Assembly: GCA_024642005.1 (NCBI GenBank)
Contig: JAHECA010000017.1
Coordinates: forward strand, 1-64,000
Direction: 5' to 3'
Source: Robiginitalea sp.
GTDB taxonomy: Bacteria; Bacteroidota; Bacteroidia; Flavobacteriales; Flavobacteriaceae
Length of the DNA: 64,000 nucleotides
The first letter of the stretch is position 1, and the number at the start of each line of letters is the position of its first letter. Under the pieces are notes generated by a model. The model did not search any database. It worked only from the letters and a program-made list of their open reading frames with translations, and was not told where the DNA came from. Made by a program: the position numbers and the translations under genes. Positions 18,355 to 27,491 of this stretch are shown here, in pieces.

Positions 18355-18691
18355 AATGTCAATTACAGGAAAAACAATCATTAAACTGGCAGGGCCGGGC
18401 AATAAATCAGGCCTGAGCGGGGTCCTGTTCTGACCGAATGGGACCGGTTTCAAGCAGCCTGAACGTCGCGGCCTGCCTGCCGCGACCTGTGCATTTTAAG
18501 CAGTTTGTGCCACGGCTATACTTTATCATACAAAAATACGTTTTTCAGTAATAGCGCTCCCGATGGCCGCCTTAACAAAAAATTAAGCGGCTGGGCCCGA
18601 TACTGGCATGGTTTTTTCTGTATCTTGGGAGTTGATTTGATCTCAGCGCCGTGCCGGGCGCTATTCGCCCGGGCGGTAAAAAACAAGTTAC
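18355..18691. other. divergent intergenic region with two hairpins and promoter-like boxes
   Basis: No gene is visible here. On the minus strand CAAAAATA at 18531-18538 reads TATTTTTG, an exact -7 box, which would give the lpxB operon a leader of about 170 bases. That leader contains an 8-bp perfect hairpin (18465-18472 with 18479-18486). On the plus strand TATCTTGG (18621-18628) is a one-mismatch -7 box for the ctp gene, whose leader contains a hairpin at 18654-18672. Confidence 0.5.
18654..18672 (+). promoter_or_regulatory. leader hairpin just upstream of the ctp start
   Basis: CCGGGCG (18654-18660), loop CTATT, CGCCCGG (18666-18672) form a perfect 7-bp stem ending 19 bases before the ATG at 18692. 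It lacks a T-run, so it is more likely to affect mRNA stability or ribosome access than termination. Confidence 0.4.
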
Positions 18692-20809
18692 ATGAAGAGA
18701 AAATTGCTGATTGCCTTCCTGGTTCCCCTGATTGCTGTGGCATCCTGCAGCTTCACCAACCGCTCCTTTGAAAACGACGATCGCGACAAACTGTTGCTCG
18801 ACCTGATAACCTATGTGCTGGAGCGTGGACATTACGAACCCAAGGATATAGACGATGATTTTTCGGCGAGCGTTTACGAAGATTTTATCGACATCATCGA
18901 CCCGACCAAGCGCTACTTCCTGAAATCGGACATCGAGGAATTTGAACAGTACAGGTTCCAGATCGACGACCAGATCCGCAATACCGACATCAGTTTCTTC
19001 AACCTGGTATACGACCGCCTGATGCAACGCATGCAGGAGGCCCGCGACCTGTACAGGGAAGTCTTGGCGCAGCCTTTCGATTTCTCGGAGAAGGAAGCTA
19101 TTGAAATCGATTACGAGAAGCAGGCCTACGCCGCCAACAAGAAAGAGCTCTCGGAGCGCTGGAGGAAGCAGCTCAAGTACTCCGCTATCGGCACTTACGA
19201 CTCCAAGATGAGCCTTTCGGAAAGCGGGGAAGGGGAACGCCTGACCGTATCGCAGGCAGAAGAGGCGGCCCGTGAGGCAACCCTGAAGAACCTGGATGAA
19301 TTTTACGTATTCGTAGACGACCTGGAGCGCAAAGATTGGTTTGTGCAGTACCTCAATACCATCGTGGACGAATTTGACCCCCACACGTATTACTTTGCCC
19401 CCGACGACAAAGAGCGCTTCGACATGAGTATGTCGGGCAAGTTCGAAGGGATTGGCGCCCGCCTGCAAAAACAGCCGGAAGGGGCCAAGATCGTGGAAAT
19501 CATTTCCGGCGGACCGGTCTGGAGAGACCAGCGTCTTGAAGTTGGGGACGAGATCCTTAAAGTAGGACAGCCCGGGGAATCTCCGGTCAATATCGTGGGG
19601 ATGCGCCTCGACGATGCCATCAAGCTGATCAAGGGCCCGAAAGGCACCAAGGTAGACCTGACCGTGCGCAAGGTCGACGGCACTATTGAGGAAATCTCCC
19701 TGACCCGTGACGTGGTGGAGCTGGAGGAATCTTTCGCCAAATCGGCTACCGTGATCAAAGACGGCTACAAATACGGACTGATTAACCTGCCCAAGTTTTA
19801 CGTCGATTTTGACGACTACAGCGAGCGCAATGCCGCCACCGATGTGGCCAAGGAAATCGAACGGCTGAAGGAAGAAGGCATGCAGGGCCTGATCCTGGAC
19901 CTGCGCGACAACGGGGGAGGATCCCTGAAAACCGTTGTGGAAATGGCGGGACTGTTTATCAAAGACGGACCGATTGTACAGGTTCGCTCTTCAGCCAACG
20001 ACAAAGAGGTATACGACGATAAGGACGAACGCATCCAGTGGGACGGCCCCCTGGTAATTTTGGTGAACGAACTTTCGGCCTCGGCCTCCGAAATTTTGGC
20101 AGCTGCCATGCAAGACTACGGGCGCGCCGTGATAATCGGCAGCGAGCAGACTTTCGGGAAAGGCACCGTACAGAATGTGATTCCGCTTGAAAACATCGTT
20201 CGGAGCAACGAGCATGGCGACCTGGGCGCCATCAAGCTCACTACCCAGAAATTTTACCGCATCAACGGGGGGTCTACCCAGTTGGAAGGGGTGAAGAGCG
20301 ACGTGGTGGTGCCAGACCGCTACAGCTACATCGACCTGGGCGAACGCGACCAGGCGAACCCCCTGCAATGGGATAAGATCGAACCTGCCAAGTACCAGCC
20401 CTGGAACGGCTATATCGATTTTGAGGCAACCATCGCCCACTCGGCTGAGCGGATGAAAAACCACCCGCAGATTGCCCTGATCGAAGAAAATGCCCGTTGG
20501 CTGAAGGAGCAGCAGGATGAAACCCGGATACCCCTTAACTACGAAGAGTACCGGAAAACCGAACAGGAGAACAAAGAGCGTTCCCAGTATTTCAAATCCA
20601 TGATGAAGTACGATTCGCACCTCTCGTTCAGTTCCCTGAAGTACGAGCAGGACCTCTTTACCCAAGATTCAGTGCTGCGCGAGAAGCGCGACCGCTGGCA
20701 CCAAAGCCTGGCTCAGGATGTATACGTGGAAGAAGCCATCAACGTCTTGGAAGACCTGAAAATAAACCATTTCAAAAAAGATCGTCTGGCCAGCCGCCTA
20801 CGTGATTAA
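18692..20809 (+). CDS. carboxy-terminal processing peptidase (S41, Tsp/Prc type)
   Basis: This 705-residue envelope protease degrades or trims proteins from their C-termini. A lipobox-like AVASC at Cys19 suggests a lipoprotein. An N-terminal helical region (about 30-240) is followed by a PDZ domain (about 245-345, with GIGARLQKQPEGAKIVEIISG) and the S41 catalytic core (about 350-560). The nucleophile Ser lies in LSASASEI, and the general-base Lys lies in FGKGTVQ. Length near 700 matches Tsp/Prc rather than the shorter CtpA group. A terminator follows at 20835. Confidence 0.92.
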   Translation: MKRKLLIAFLVPLIAVASCSFTNRSFENDDRDKLLLDLITYVLERGHYEPKDIDDDFSASVYEDFIDIIDPTKRYFLKSDIEEFEQYRFQIDDQIRNTDISFFNLVYDRLMQRMQEARDLYREVLAQPFDFSEKEAIEIDYEKQAYAANKKELSERWRKQLKYSAIGTYDSKMSLSESGEGERLTVSQAEEAAREATLKNLDEFYVFVDDLERKDWFVQYLNTIVDEFDPHTYYFAPDDKERFDMSMSGKFEGIGARLQKQPEGAKIVEIISGGPVWRDQRLEVGDEILKVGQPGESPVNIVGMRLDDAIKLIKGPKGTKVDLTVRKVDGTIEEISLTRDVVELEESFAKSATVIKDGYKYGLINLPKFYVDFDDYSERNAATDVAKEIERLKEEGMQGLILDLRDNGGGSLKTVVEMAGLFIKDGPIVQVRSSANDKEVYDDKDERIQWDGPLVILVNELSASASEILAAAMQDYGRAVIIGSEQTFGKGTVQNVIPLENIVRSNEHGDLGAIKLTTQKFYRINGGSTQLEGVKSDVVVPDRYSYIDLGERDQANPLQWDKIEPAKYQPWNGYIDFEATIAHSAERMKNHPQIALIEENARWLKEQQDETRIPLNYEEYRKTEQENKERSQYFKSMMKYDSHLSFSSLKYEQDLFTQDSVLREKRDRWHQSLAQDVYVEEAINVLEDLKINHFKKDRLASRLRD

Positions 20810-20834
20810 GCAGCGCTGCTGTTGACCGGACAGA

Positions 20835-20869
20835 CAAACCCAGGCCCCAAAGCCTGGGTTTGTTTTTTT
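20835..20869 (+). terminator. terminator of the ctp gene
   Basis: CAAACCCAGGC (20835-20845) pairs with GCCTGGGTTTG (20852-20862) over 11 bp and is followed by seven T. It lies between ctp and the convergent msrA. Confidence 0.9.
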
Positions 20870-20875
20870 GCCGGC

Positions 20876-21427
20876 TCAGGGGGCCGGGTCTTTCAATAGC
20901 CCGGCAAATCCTTCCCGCAATTTTTTGACCTTGGGGTCGATTACGACGCGGCAGTACCCCTGCTCCGGGTGTTGGTTGTAGTAATCGAAGTGTTCAGCCT
21001 CGGCCGGGTGGAAATTGGAAAGCGGGGCGATTTCGGTGACGATGGGGTCGTTGTAATAGGCCTGCAGCCTGCTGATAACTTCCCGGGCTGTTTGCTGCTG
21101 CCCGGCGTCGTGGTAAAAGATGACCGAACGGTACTGGGTGCCCCTATCGGCCCCCTGCCGGTTCAGGGTGGTGGGGTCGTGCGTGGCCATGAAAACAGTT
21201 AACAGGTCGCTATAAGCGATTAGCTGCGGGTCGAAGACCACGCGCACCACTTCGGCGTGGCCGGTGAGGCCCGAACAGACCTCCCGGTAGGTCGGAGTGC
21301 CGGGGACCGTTCCGCCGGCATACCCGGGGAAGACCCGCTGCACACCTTTCAGGCGCTGTAAAACAGCCTCTGTGCACCAGAAACACCCCCCGCCCAGCGT
21401 GGCTTCGGCGTGCCTTTCAGGAAGCAT
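20876..21427 (-). CDS. msrA: peptide methionine (S)-S-oxide reductase MsrA
   Basis: This 183-residue enzyme repairs the S form of methionine sulfoxide. The active-site motif GCFWC is at residues 14-18 with catalytic Cys15. The family stretch GYAGG and the downstream GHAEVV, DPTTLNRQG and AEAEHFDYY segments are all present. A further Cys in GYCRVVI near the C-terminus may act in recycling. No signal peptide is seen, so it is probably cytoplasmic. Its start lies 11 bases inside the 3' end of msrB, so the two are translated together. Confidence 0.95.
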   Translation of the reverse strand: MLPERHAEATLGGGCFWCTEAVLQRLKGVQRVFPGYAGGTVPGTPTYREVCSGLTGHAEVVRVVFDPQLIAYSDLLTVFMATHDPTTLNRQGADRGTQYRSVIFYHDAGQQQTAREVISRLQAYYNDPIVTEIAPLSNFHPAEAEHFDYYNQHPEQGYCRVVIDPKVKKLREGFAGLLKDPAP

Positions 21428-21881
21428 CCTTTGCGGCTTTATCCAGCTCCAAAGCCAGGGAATTCATGCAATAGCGCAGCCCGCCTGGAGACGGCCCGTC
21501 GGGGAAAACATGCCCCAGGTGGGCATCGCAGGTATTGCAGAGGGTCTCTACCCGAATCATTCCGAGCGAAGTATCCTTCCGGTATCGTATGGCGTTTTCG
21601 CGAATGGGCTGCGTAAAGCTGGGCCAGCCCGTTCCCGAATCGAATTTGATGGTGGAATCGAACAGGGGTTCGCCGCAGCAGACGCATTTGTAGATGCCGG
21701 GCTCGTACGAAGAGCAGAGGGCCCCGGAATGAGGGGCTTCGGTGCCGTGTGCCCGGGTAATGCGGAATTGTTCCGGGCTGAGTTGGGCCTGCCATTGCTC
21801 CGGGCTTTTTTCAACACGCCTGTCGGGCTGGGGGTTGCCGTGGGTGGCGAAGTGGATGATGTCTTTCCAGGTAAGGGTCAT
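21417..21881 (-). CDS. msrB: peptide methionine (R)-S-oxide reductase MsrB
   Basis: This enzyme reduces the R form of methionine sulfoxide, complementing MsrA. I start it at 21881 (MTLTWKD, 154 residues) because the in-frame extension to 22010 is not family-like. Zinc is held by Cys66/Cys69 (KCVCCG) and Cys115/Cys118 (CNTCD). The catalytic Cys138 is in RYCMNS, and Cys56 is placed to act as a resolving cysteine. DSGTGWPSF and LGHVFPDGP are conserved family motifs. It overlaps msrA by 11 bases; the two are separate proteins, not a fusion. Confidence 0.94.
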   Translation of the reverse strand: MTLTWKDIIHFATHGNPQPDRRVEKSPEQWQAQLSPEQFRITRAHGTEAPHSGALCSSYEPGIYKCVCCGEPLFDSTIKFDSGTGWPSFTQPIRENAIRYRKDTSLGMIRVETLCNTCDAHLGHVFPDGPSPGGLRYCMNSLALELDKAAKDAS

Positions 21882-22015
21882 GTTTTCTGTGTATAGATGC
21901 GGCACTTTTTTTTTAAAGGGGTTACCCTCCCTGCCCACCCCCGGCAACAAGATCGCCCATTCCCCTGCGACTCCCCATCGGGAAACCAGGATAGCGGGCT
22001 TTCGTTGCACCCCGG

Positions 22016-22039
22016 GTTGGAGCGGTTTTCTGCTCCAAC
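22016..22039. repeat. 8-bp inverted repeat in the msrB/nuclease intergenic region
   Basis: GTTGGAGC (22016-22023) and GCTCCAAC (22032-22039) are perfectly complementary around an 8-base loop. The region 21882-22102 is otherwise non-coding. No T-run follows, so a terminator role is doubtful. Confidence 0.35.
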
Positions 22040-22090
22040 AGTCGTAAAAACCAGGGCAGGCTTACAGTGCGCTGCAGCTGCAAAATACCC

Positions 22091-22098
22091 TAAATTTG
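22091..22098 (+). promoter_or_regulatory. -7 box of the nuclease gene
   Basis: TAAATTTG exactly matches TAnnTTTG and lies four bases before the ATG at 22103. With the usual spacing the transcript would start at or next to the initiation codon. No clear -33 TTG was found. Confidence 0.5.
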
Positions 22099-22102
22099 TG
22101 TC

Positions 22103-22921
22103 ATGTCGCTGACTTCCCAACAAAAAAACCGGCTCCTGTACGCCTTGCTCATGACCGCCTGTATTTTTGGTTTCTGGTGGTTTGAGAATTACTACACCCC
22201 CGACCCATATGGGTCGGGGGGGCAAATCGAGGCGGGCTCAGACCTGCCGGAAGCCTGGGTGCCCGATTACAAGGGAGGGGAGGCCGTACAACACGACTTT
22301 TACCGTCTTTCGTACGCCGAGGCCTACGAGCAGGCGGCCTGGGTGGCCTATATTTTGCGACCCGGGCAATTGACCGATCAGGATCGGGAGCGGCCATTCT
22401 TTGTGGAAGACCCGCTTGTCTCGACCCATTCGGCCGATTGGCGGAACTACCGGGGGTCGGGCTATGACCGGGGCCATCTCTGCCCGGCCGGGGATATGCG
22501 CTTTTCGGAGGCCGCCTACAACCAAACCTTTTACACAAGCAACATCAGCCCGCAAAACCGGGAATTCAACGCCGGGCTGTGGAACGATCTCGAGATGCAG
22601 GTGCGCCGCTGGTGCAAGCGTTACGGCCCACTTTGTATCATTACCGGGGGCATCCTCGAGCCGGGCCTGCCTGCCATAGGCGAAGAAGACGTAGCGGTGC
22701 CATCCCGGTTTTTCAAAGTGGTGGCCCGGGAAGGGCCCAACGGCATTTCCGTGTTGGCCTTCCTCATGGAGAACCGCCCGTCGAATGCCGCCCTGGAAAC
22801 TTTCCTGGTACCCCTGGACCAGGTGGAGGCCCTTAGTGGCATCGAATTCTTTCCGGGGCTCCCCGAGGCGCAACAACATGAGCTGGAGGCAACCGTACAG
22901 GCCGAAGGCTGGGGGTTTTAA
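22103..22921 (+). CDS. DNA/RNA non-specific endonuclease, membrane-anchored or exported
   Basis: This 272-residue protein begins with a hydrophobic helix (residues 11-27) that would export or anchor it. The NUC1-type beta-beta-alpha-metal domain occupies about residues 65-265. The catalytic motif DRGHLCPAGD is intact, and the metal-binding Asn with its context follows in ISPQNREFNAGLWNDLE. Relatives cut DNA and RNA without sequence preference outside the cytoplasm. Its stop codon overlaps that of the convergent rodA gene. Confidence 0.92.
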   Translation: MSLTSQQKNRLLYALLMTACIFGFWWFENYYTPDPYGSGGQIEAGSDLPEAWVPDYKGGEAVQHDFYRLSYAEAYEQAAWVAYILRPGQLTDQDRERPFFVEDPLVSTHSADWRNYRGSGYDRGHLCPAGDMRFSEAAYNQTFYTSNISPQNREFNAGLWNDLEMQVRRWCKRYGPLCIITGGILEPGLPAIGEEDVAVPSRFFKVVAREGPNGISVLAFLMENRPSNAALETFLVPLDQVEALSGIEFFPGLPEAQQHELEATVQAEGWGF

Positions 22922-24201
22922 GAATACTCGTTCAGGCGGTTGGCATCCAGCCTCAGGAAGATAAAGAGCAGCATCGTAAAGCCGATTAGGGAAGAGCCCC
23001 CGTAGCTGAAGAAGGGCAAGGGAATACCTATGGTCGGCAATACCCCGATAACCATACCGATATTGATGAAGTAGTGGATCAGCAAAATGGAAACCACCCC
23101 GTAACCGTACATGCGGCTGAAAGGGTTTCGCTGCCGCTCGGCCAGGTACAGCAGCCGCAGCAGCAATACCGTAAACAGGAGCACTACGACCGAGGTACCC
23201 GCAAAGCCCCATTCTTCGCCCACGGTGGTAAAGATATAGTCTGAATGCTGCTCGGGCACAAAGTCGCCCTTGGTACGGGTGCCTTCCAGAAATCCTTTTC
23301 CCCAGAGCCCGCCGGCCTCGATGGCCTTTTCAGACTGGTACGTGTTATAACCGATGGTCTTGCGTATTTCCTCCAGTTTCTCCGGGTCCTTTTCAAGCCG
23401 CAGCCAGAGGCTGAACCGGTCGCGGTGGCGTTGTTCAAACACCTTCTCAAAGACAAACCGAACCGATAGCGAAAAAACCAGAGTCCCCAGCGCCAGGCCC
23501 AGCACCGGCAGCAGGGGTATTTTGTAACTGGACTTCTTCAGCATGTAAAAAATCAGGATTAACAGGCCCATGCCGATAACCACCCAAACCGTGCCGAACA
23601 TGAGGGTGGTGATGAACAGGACGATGGCCAGAAGGGCCAGCAGCAGGTACCAAATGGGGAGCCCTTCTCGGAACAACACGAAGACCAGGGCAAAGAAAAC
23701 CAGGGCGCTCCCGGGGTCGGGCTGGGGAATGATAAGCAGGGCGGGGAGCACGATAATCAGCAAGGCGTACAACTGGTCTTTCCTGCGCTTGATATCGGTC
23801 TGGATGTCGCTCAGGTATTTTGCCAGCGCAAGGGCCGTGGCAGTCTTGGCAAGTTCTGAGGGCTGCAGGTTGAAAAAGCCCAGGTCGTACCAGGAAGTGG
23901 CCCCGGAGATGGTTTTCCCGAAGAGGAAAAGGCCCAGCAACAATACCAGGGCTATCAAATAGAACAGGCTCGAAAACCGCTCGTAAAAAGAAGCTTCCAG
24001 GCCCATAACCAGCACAATGGCCAGGAAGCTAAAACCGATAAAGGCCAGTTGTTTTCCATAGAGCTGGCTCATGTCGAAGAGGGACCCCCCGTCCTGAGAA
24101 AAAGTGCTGGAGTATATATTCACCCAGCCGATGGCCACCAACAGCACGAAGATCAGTACAGAAAGCCAATCGATTCGCCTTAGGATGCTGCTACCAAGCA
24201 T
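22918..24201 (-). CDS. rodA: RodA, SEDS peptidoglycan polymerase
   Basis: This 427-residue polytopic protein is the glycan-strand polymerase of the elongasome and partners the transpeptidase PBP2. About ten membrane segments are visible. SEDS hallmarks include GATSWYDLGFFNLQPSE-like text (here NLQPSELAKTATAL), the long extracytoplasmic loop ending in FVPEQHSDYIFTTVGEEWGF, and the terminal LPFFSYGGSSL. It overlaps the end of the PBP2 gene by 11 bases and closes the mre operon. Confidence 0.95.
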   Translation of the reverse strand: MLGSSILRRIDWLSVLIFVLLVAIGWVNIYSSTFSQDGGSLFDMSQLYGKQLAFIGFSFLAIVLVMGLEASFYERFSSLFYLIALVLLLGLFLFGKTISGATSWYDLGFFNLQPSELAKTATALALAKYLSDIQTDIKRRKDQLYALLIIVLPALLIIPQPDPGSALVFFALVFVLFREGLPIWYLLLALLAIVLFITTLMFGTVWVVIGMGLLILIFYMLKKSSYKIPLLPVLGLALGTLVFSLSVRFVFEKVFEQRHRDRFSLWLRLEKDPEKLEEIRKTIGYNTYQSEKAIEAGGLWGKGFLEGTRTKGDFVPEQHSDYIFTTVGEEWGFAGTSVVVLLFTVLLLRLLYLAERQRNPFSRMYGYGVVSILLIHYFINIGMVIGVLPTIGIPLPFFSYGGSSLIGFTMLLFIFLRLDANRLNEYS

Positions 24202-26065
24202 GTTCGTTTATCTCAAATTTTTCTCCGCTGTAGGGTTTGGCGTATTCGGCCTCCAGCGTTTTTTCGAGCATCCGTTTTTCAAGGTCTGTGCGGCTAATAG
24301 TGCCCTTCAGGTACTTTTCGATCATAAGGGAAGCGATATGACCGGCATAGCGCGCCCCGAAGTAGCCGTGTTCAATATAGACCGCCAGGGCAATCTTGGG
24401 CTTGTCGACCGGGGCGAAAGCGATAAAGAGGGAGTGGTCGGTTAGCTGGGTGCGAACCCCGTCTATGCGGGTATAGTTCTCCACAGTCCCTGTTTTTCCG
24501 GCTATGTCGATGCCCGGAATGCGTAGGTTGTATGCCGTACCCTTGTTGTAGACATCTGCCATCCCCTCGACCACAGGTTCGAAATACTGAGGTTCGATGG
24601 TGGTGTATTTTCTTTCCGTAAAGTTGGGGTAGTCGTTCTCGATGTCTTTCCCGTTAACCTTCTTAATCAGGTGAGGGGTGCGATACCAGCCCCTGTTGGC
24701 AACGGCGGCTACCATATTGGCGAGCTGTATCGGGGTGGCAGCCACCTCGCCCTGCCCGATGGCATTCGAGATAATGTAACTGGAAGACCACCGGCCGTCG
24801 CCGTACACCCGGTCGTAGTATTCCTTGTTGGGGATGCGGCCTTTTCTGCCCGTCGGCAGGTCGTACCCAAGGTAATCGCCCAGGCCGAAGCTGCGCATGT
24901 GCTTTTCCCACACATCCATGGCCATGTCGGTGGTCTCGAATTTCTCGTAGAACTTTCGGAAGGTGCCGGCAAAATAGGCATTGCACGATTTGAAAATGCC
25001 GCTGTTCATGGTGCGTACCCCGCCACCACAGTGGCATCCGCGCAATTTGTTCCCCACGTAAAAGCCGTGGTAACAATGGAAGCTGGTCTCGGGGGTAATA
25101 ACCCCTTCCTGAAGGGCCGCCAGGGCATTGAGGATCTTGAAGGGGGAACCCGGGGAGGGTTCGGCCAAAATGGAGCGGTCCCAGGTGGGCTTGGCAATGG
25201 TGTCGTAGTGGAGCTTGCTGTAATTCTGGGAGCGCTCGCGCCCAACCAGCAGCGAGGGCTGGTAGGTGGGCCCCGAGATCAGGGCCAGAATCTCGCCCGA
25301 CTCGGGCTCGATGGCCACCACCCCGCCCCGTTTGCCGTTCATGAGCAGTTCGCCGTATTCCTGCAGGGTTTTGTCAATAGTGATGCTGATCTCGGTGCCC
25401 GGCTCGGGCAGGGTGTCGAGGGTACCTTCTTTATAGGGCCCGATGTCGCGGTTGTACCGGTCTTTCTGGATCATTTTAACCCCCTTGCGACCCCTGAGGA
25501 GATCTTCGTATTCTTTCTCAATACCTGTGCGGCCGGTGAGCTCCCCCTGGGAATAATAGGGATTGCGCTGCAGGTCCCATTCGTTCACCTCGCTGATGTA
25601 CCCCAGCACGTTGGCCCCGGCAGGTGTCTTGTAGTCGCGCAGCGAGCGCTTTTCGATATAAAAACCCTTGTATTTGCGCATTTTCTCCTGCAAGCCGGCA
25701 TAGTCTTCCTTGGAAAGCTGCGGCACGAGTACCGAGGGGAGGCGGGGGGAATAGACACGCGCCTTGCGTAGTTGTTCGCGGAACTTCTCGGGGGTGATGT
25801 CGAGCAGGGAGCAGAATTCAAGGGTATCGAGGGGCTGCACCTCGCGGGGAATCACCATAACGTCGTATGCCGGCTGGTTGGCAACCAGGAGCTCCCCGTG
25901 GCGGTCGTAGATGTACCCCCTTTCGGGATAGTCGTATACCAGCTTGATGGCCGGGTCTTCCAGCACCTGGTCTTGGGAAAGCCGGAACAGCTGCAAATAG
26001 GAGAGCCTGCCGATAAAGGTAACCCCTATCAGAATGATCATGGAAGTGAGAACCAGCTTCTTCAT
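24191..26065 (-). CDS. mrdA: penicillin-binding protein 2 (elongation transpeptidase)
   Basis: This 624-residue protein crosslinks peptidoglycan during side-wall growth. One N-terminal membrane helix (residues 5-24) is followed by a pedestal domain (about 45-230) and a transpeptidase domain (about 240-600). The active-site Ser is in SPFK (SxxK), the second motif is SCN, and the third is KTGT in IAGKTGTVEN. The gene lies between mreD and rodA, the usual elongasome order. Confidence 0.95.
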   Translation of the reverse strand: MKKLVLTSMIILIGVTFIGRLSYLQLFRLSQDQVLEDPAIKLVYDYPERGYIYDRHGELLVANQPAYDVMVIPREVQPLDTLEFCSLLDITPEKFREQLRKARVYSPRLPSVLVPQLSKEDYAGLQEKMRKYKGFYIEKRSLRDYKTPAGANVLGYISEVNEWDLQRNPYYSQGELTGRTGIEKEYEDLLRGRKGVKMIQKDRYNRDIGPYKEGTLDTLPEPGTEISITIDKTLQEYGELLMNGKRGGVVAIEPESGEILALISGPTYQPSLLVGRERSQNYSKLHYDTIAKPTWDRSILAEPSPGSPFKILNALAALQEGVITPETSFHCYHGFYVGNKLRGCHCGGGVRTMNSGIFKSCNAYFAGTFRKFYEKFETTDMAMDVWEKHMRSFGLGDYLGYDLPTGRKGRIPNKEYYDRVYGDGRWSSSYIISNAIGQGEVAATPIQLANMVAAVANRGWYRTPHLIKKVNGKDIENDYPNFTERKYTTIEPQYFEPVVEGMADVYNKGTAYNLRIPGIDIAGKTGTVENYTRIDGVRTQLTDHSLFIAFAPVDKPKIALAVYIEHGYFGARYAGHIASLMIEKYLKGTISRTDLEKRMLEKTLEAEYAKPYSGEKFEINEHAW

Positions 26066-26127
26066 GTGCAGGCAGCCGAATTGCTCCGGGTTAAATAATG
26101 CGTTTTATTAGGGCGGTCGGCCCGGTA

Positions 26128-26634
26128 TTACTCCTTGCGCGCGGCAAAGAGAGAGGCCAGTATAACCGAAAAGAAAAAGGTTGTCAGGCCGGTCAGTACC
26201 ACCCGTTTCAAAATTAACAGCAAATTCGACAAACTAAAAATTTCCAGGGTAAAGAAAACCAGGTGGTGTATCGCAATCAATAACGCCAAAAAGGTGAATT
26301 GTTGTACGTGGGTGGAGTTGGAAAGCCTGAAATTCTGGAATTCCAGGTTTACCCCGAACACAAAGCGCATGAGCGCAGGCCTGGCAAAAGCCGCAGTAAG
26401 GGAGGCTGCCGCGTGCATGGCCATGGTGTCTGAGAAAAGGTCTATGGTAAAACCGAGCAAAAAGGCAATACCCAGAAAAAGGGTGCGCCCCTCCCGTACC
26501 GGGTACCAGTACAGGAATAAAATGTAGACCATCGGGTTCAACTGGCCAAACAGGTTCAGCCGGTTGAATATGAGAACCTGCAGCAGCACCAGCCCTACAA
26601 ATCGGAGAATCAATAAGAAAAATCGACTACTCAT
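26128..26634 (-). CDS. mreD: MreD, rod-shape determining membrane protein
   Basis: This 168-residue protein is almost wholly hydrophobic with about five membrane segments. It belongs to the elongasome with MreC and RodA. Sequence conservation in MreD is low, so the call rests on size, topology and position: it starts eight bases inside mreC and is followed by PBP2. A 62-base gap to mrdA has no recognisable element. Confidence 0.88.
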   Translation of the reverse strand: MSSRFFLLILRFVGLVLLQVLIFNRLNLFGQLNPMVYILFLYWYPVREGRTLFLGIAFLLGFTIDLFSDTMAMHAAASLTAAFARPALMRFVFGVNLEFQNFRLSNSTHVQQFTFLALLIAIHHLVFFTLEIFSLSNLLLILKRVVLTGLTTFFFSVILASLFAARKE

Positions 26635-27442
26635 TGCCTATCTCTGATTCGAGTTGCAGAATTTCAGGCCGGTGTCGGTTGCGGATCACGTAGGCCTGCT
26701 TCAGGTTGGTCATATCATTGAAGAGCCTTACGTCTATCTGGTAAAAGCTCTGCGATTCATTCAGGTCGAAGGCCTCGATGGTGCCGATCGGGATGTTTTC
26801 CGGAAATATGCTCGACATGGCCCCGGTAACAATGGTATCGCCTACATGCAGGGTTACCAGGCGGGGGATGTCTTCGAGCTGCACCAGTTGGTGGTCGGCC
26901 CGGTTCCAGGTCAGGGAGCCGAAGTACCCGGTGCCGGCAATTTTGGCATTGATGTTCGATTTGGTGTTCAGCACGCTTTGTACCGAGGCATACCCGGAGC
27001 TGGTGCGTTCCACGATCCCCAGAATGCCGCGGGAGGTAATGACCCCCATGTCTTGCACGATGCCGTCGCGGCTCCCCCGGTTCAGGGTAATGTAGTTGTT
27101 TGCCGAAGCGAAGCTGTTCTTGATGATTTGGGCCGAAAGCACCTCGTAATCGACAGCCGAAGTGTCCATCTCCACGCTGTCCGGCGCCTGCCGGTTAAAC
27201 AGCAGCCTGCGCAGCCGACGGTTCTCTTCCAGGAGCTGCTCGTTTTCGGCCCTCAGGTCGAAGTAGCTGTTCACCGAAAAAGAGGCTCCGTACAGGGTGC
27301 CGCTGAGCCAGCTGGCCGAGTTGAAATAGCGGGAACGGTGGTAAGCGTTGTTCTGGACCGTGAGCACCAGGGCTATAAAAAGCAGGAACAGGTAGAACAG
27401 GGCGATCTTATTCCTTAAGATGAACTTGATGATCCTTTGCAT
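26627..27442 (-). CDS. mreC: MreC, rod-shape determining protein
   Basis: This 271-residue protein has a short cytoplasmic N-terminus, one membrane helix (residues 11-28), a coiled coil (about 60-82) and a periplasmic beta domain (about 100-250). It links MreB filaments to PBP2/RodA. The family stretch AQIIKNSFASANNYITLNRG and GIVQDMGVITSRGILG are clear. It overlaps mreD by eight bases and follows mreB after 49 bases. Confidence 0.93.
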   Translation of the reverse strand: MQRIIKFILRNKIALFYLFLLFIALVLTVQNNAYHRSRYFNSASWLSGTLYGASFSVNSYFDLRAENEQLLEENRRLRRLLFNRQAPDSVEMDTSAVDYEVLSAQIIKNSFASANNYITLNRGSRDGIVQDMGVITSRGILGIVERTSSGYASVQSVLNTKSNINAKIAGTGYFGSLTWNRADHQLVQLEDIPRLVTLHVGDTIVTGAMSSIFPENIPIGTIEAFDLNESQSFYQIDVRLFNDMTNLKQAYVIRNRHRPEILQLESEIGNE

Positions 27443-27491
27443 GCAACTGCTCTGTTGAGGGGGCCCCTTCCCCAGGAGTCAGGCCCGGCCC

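Noticed and set aside
20876-21881. MsrA-MsrB fusion
   Set aside because: The frames differ and overlap by 11 bases with separate start and stop codons, so they are two proteins.
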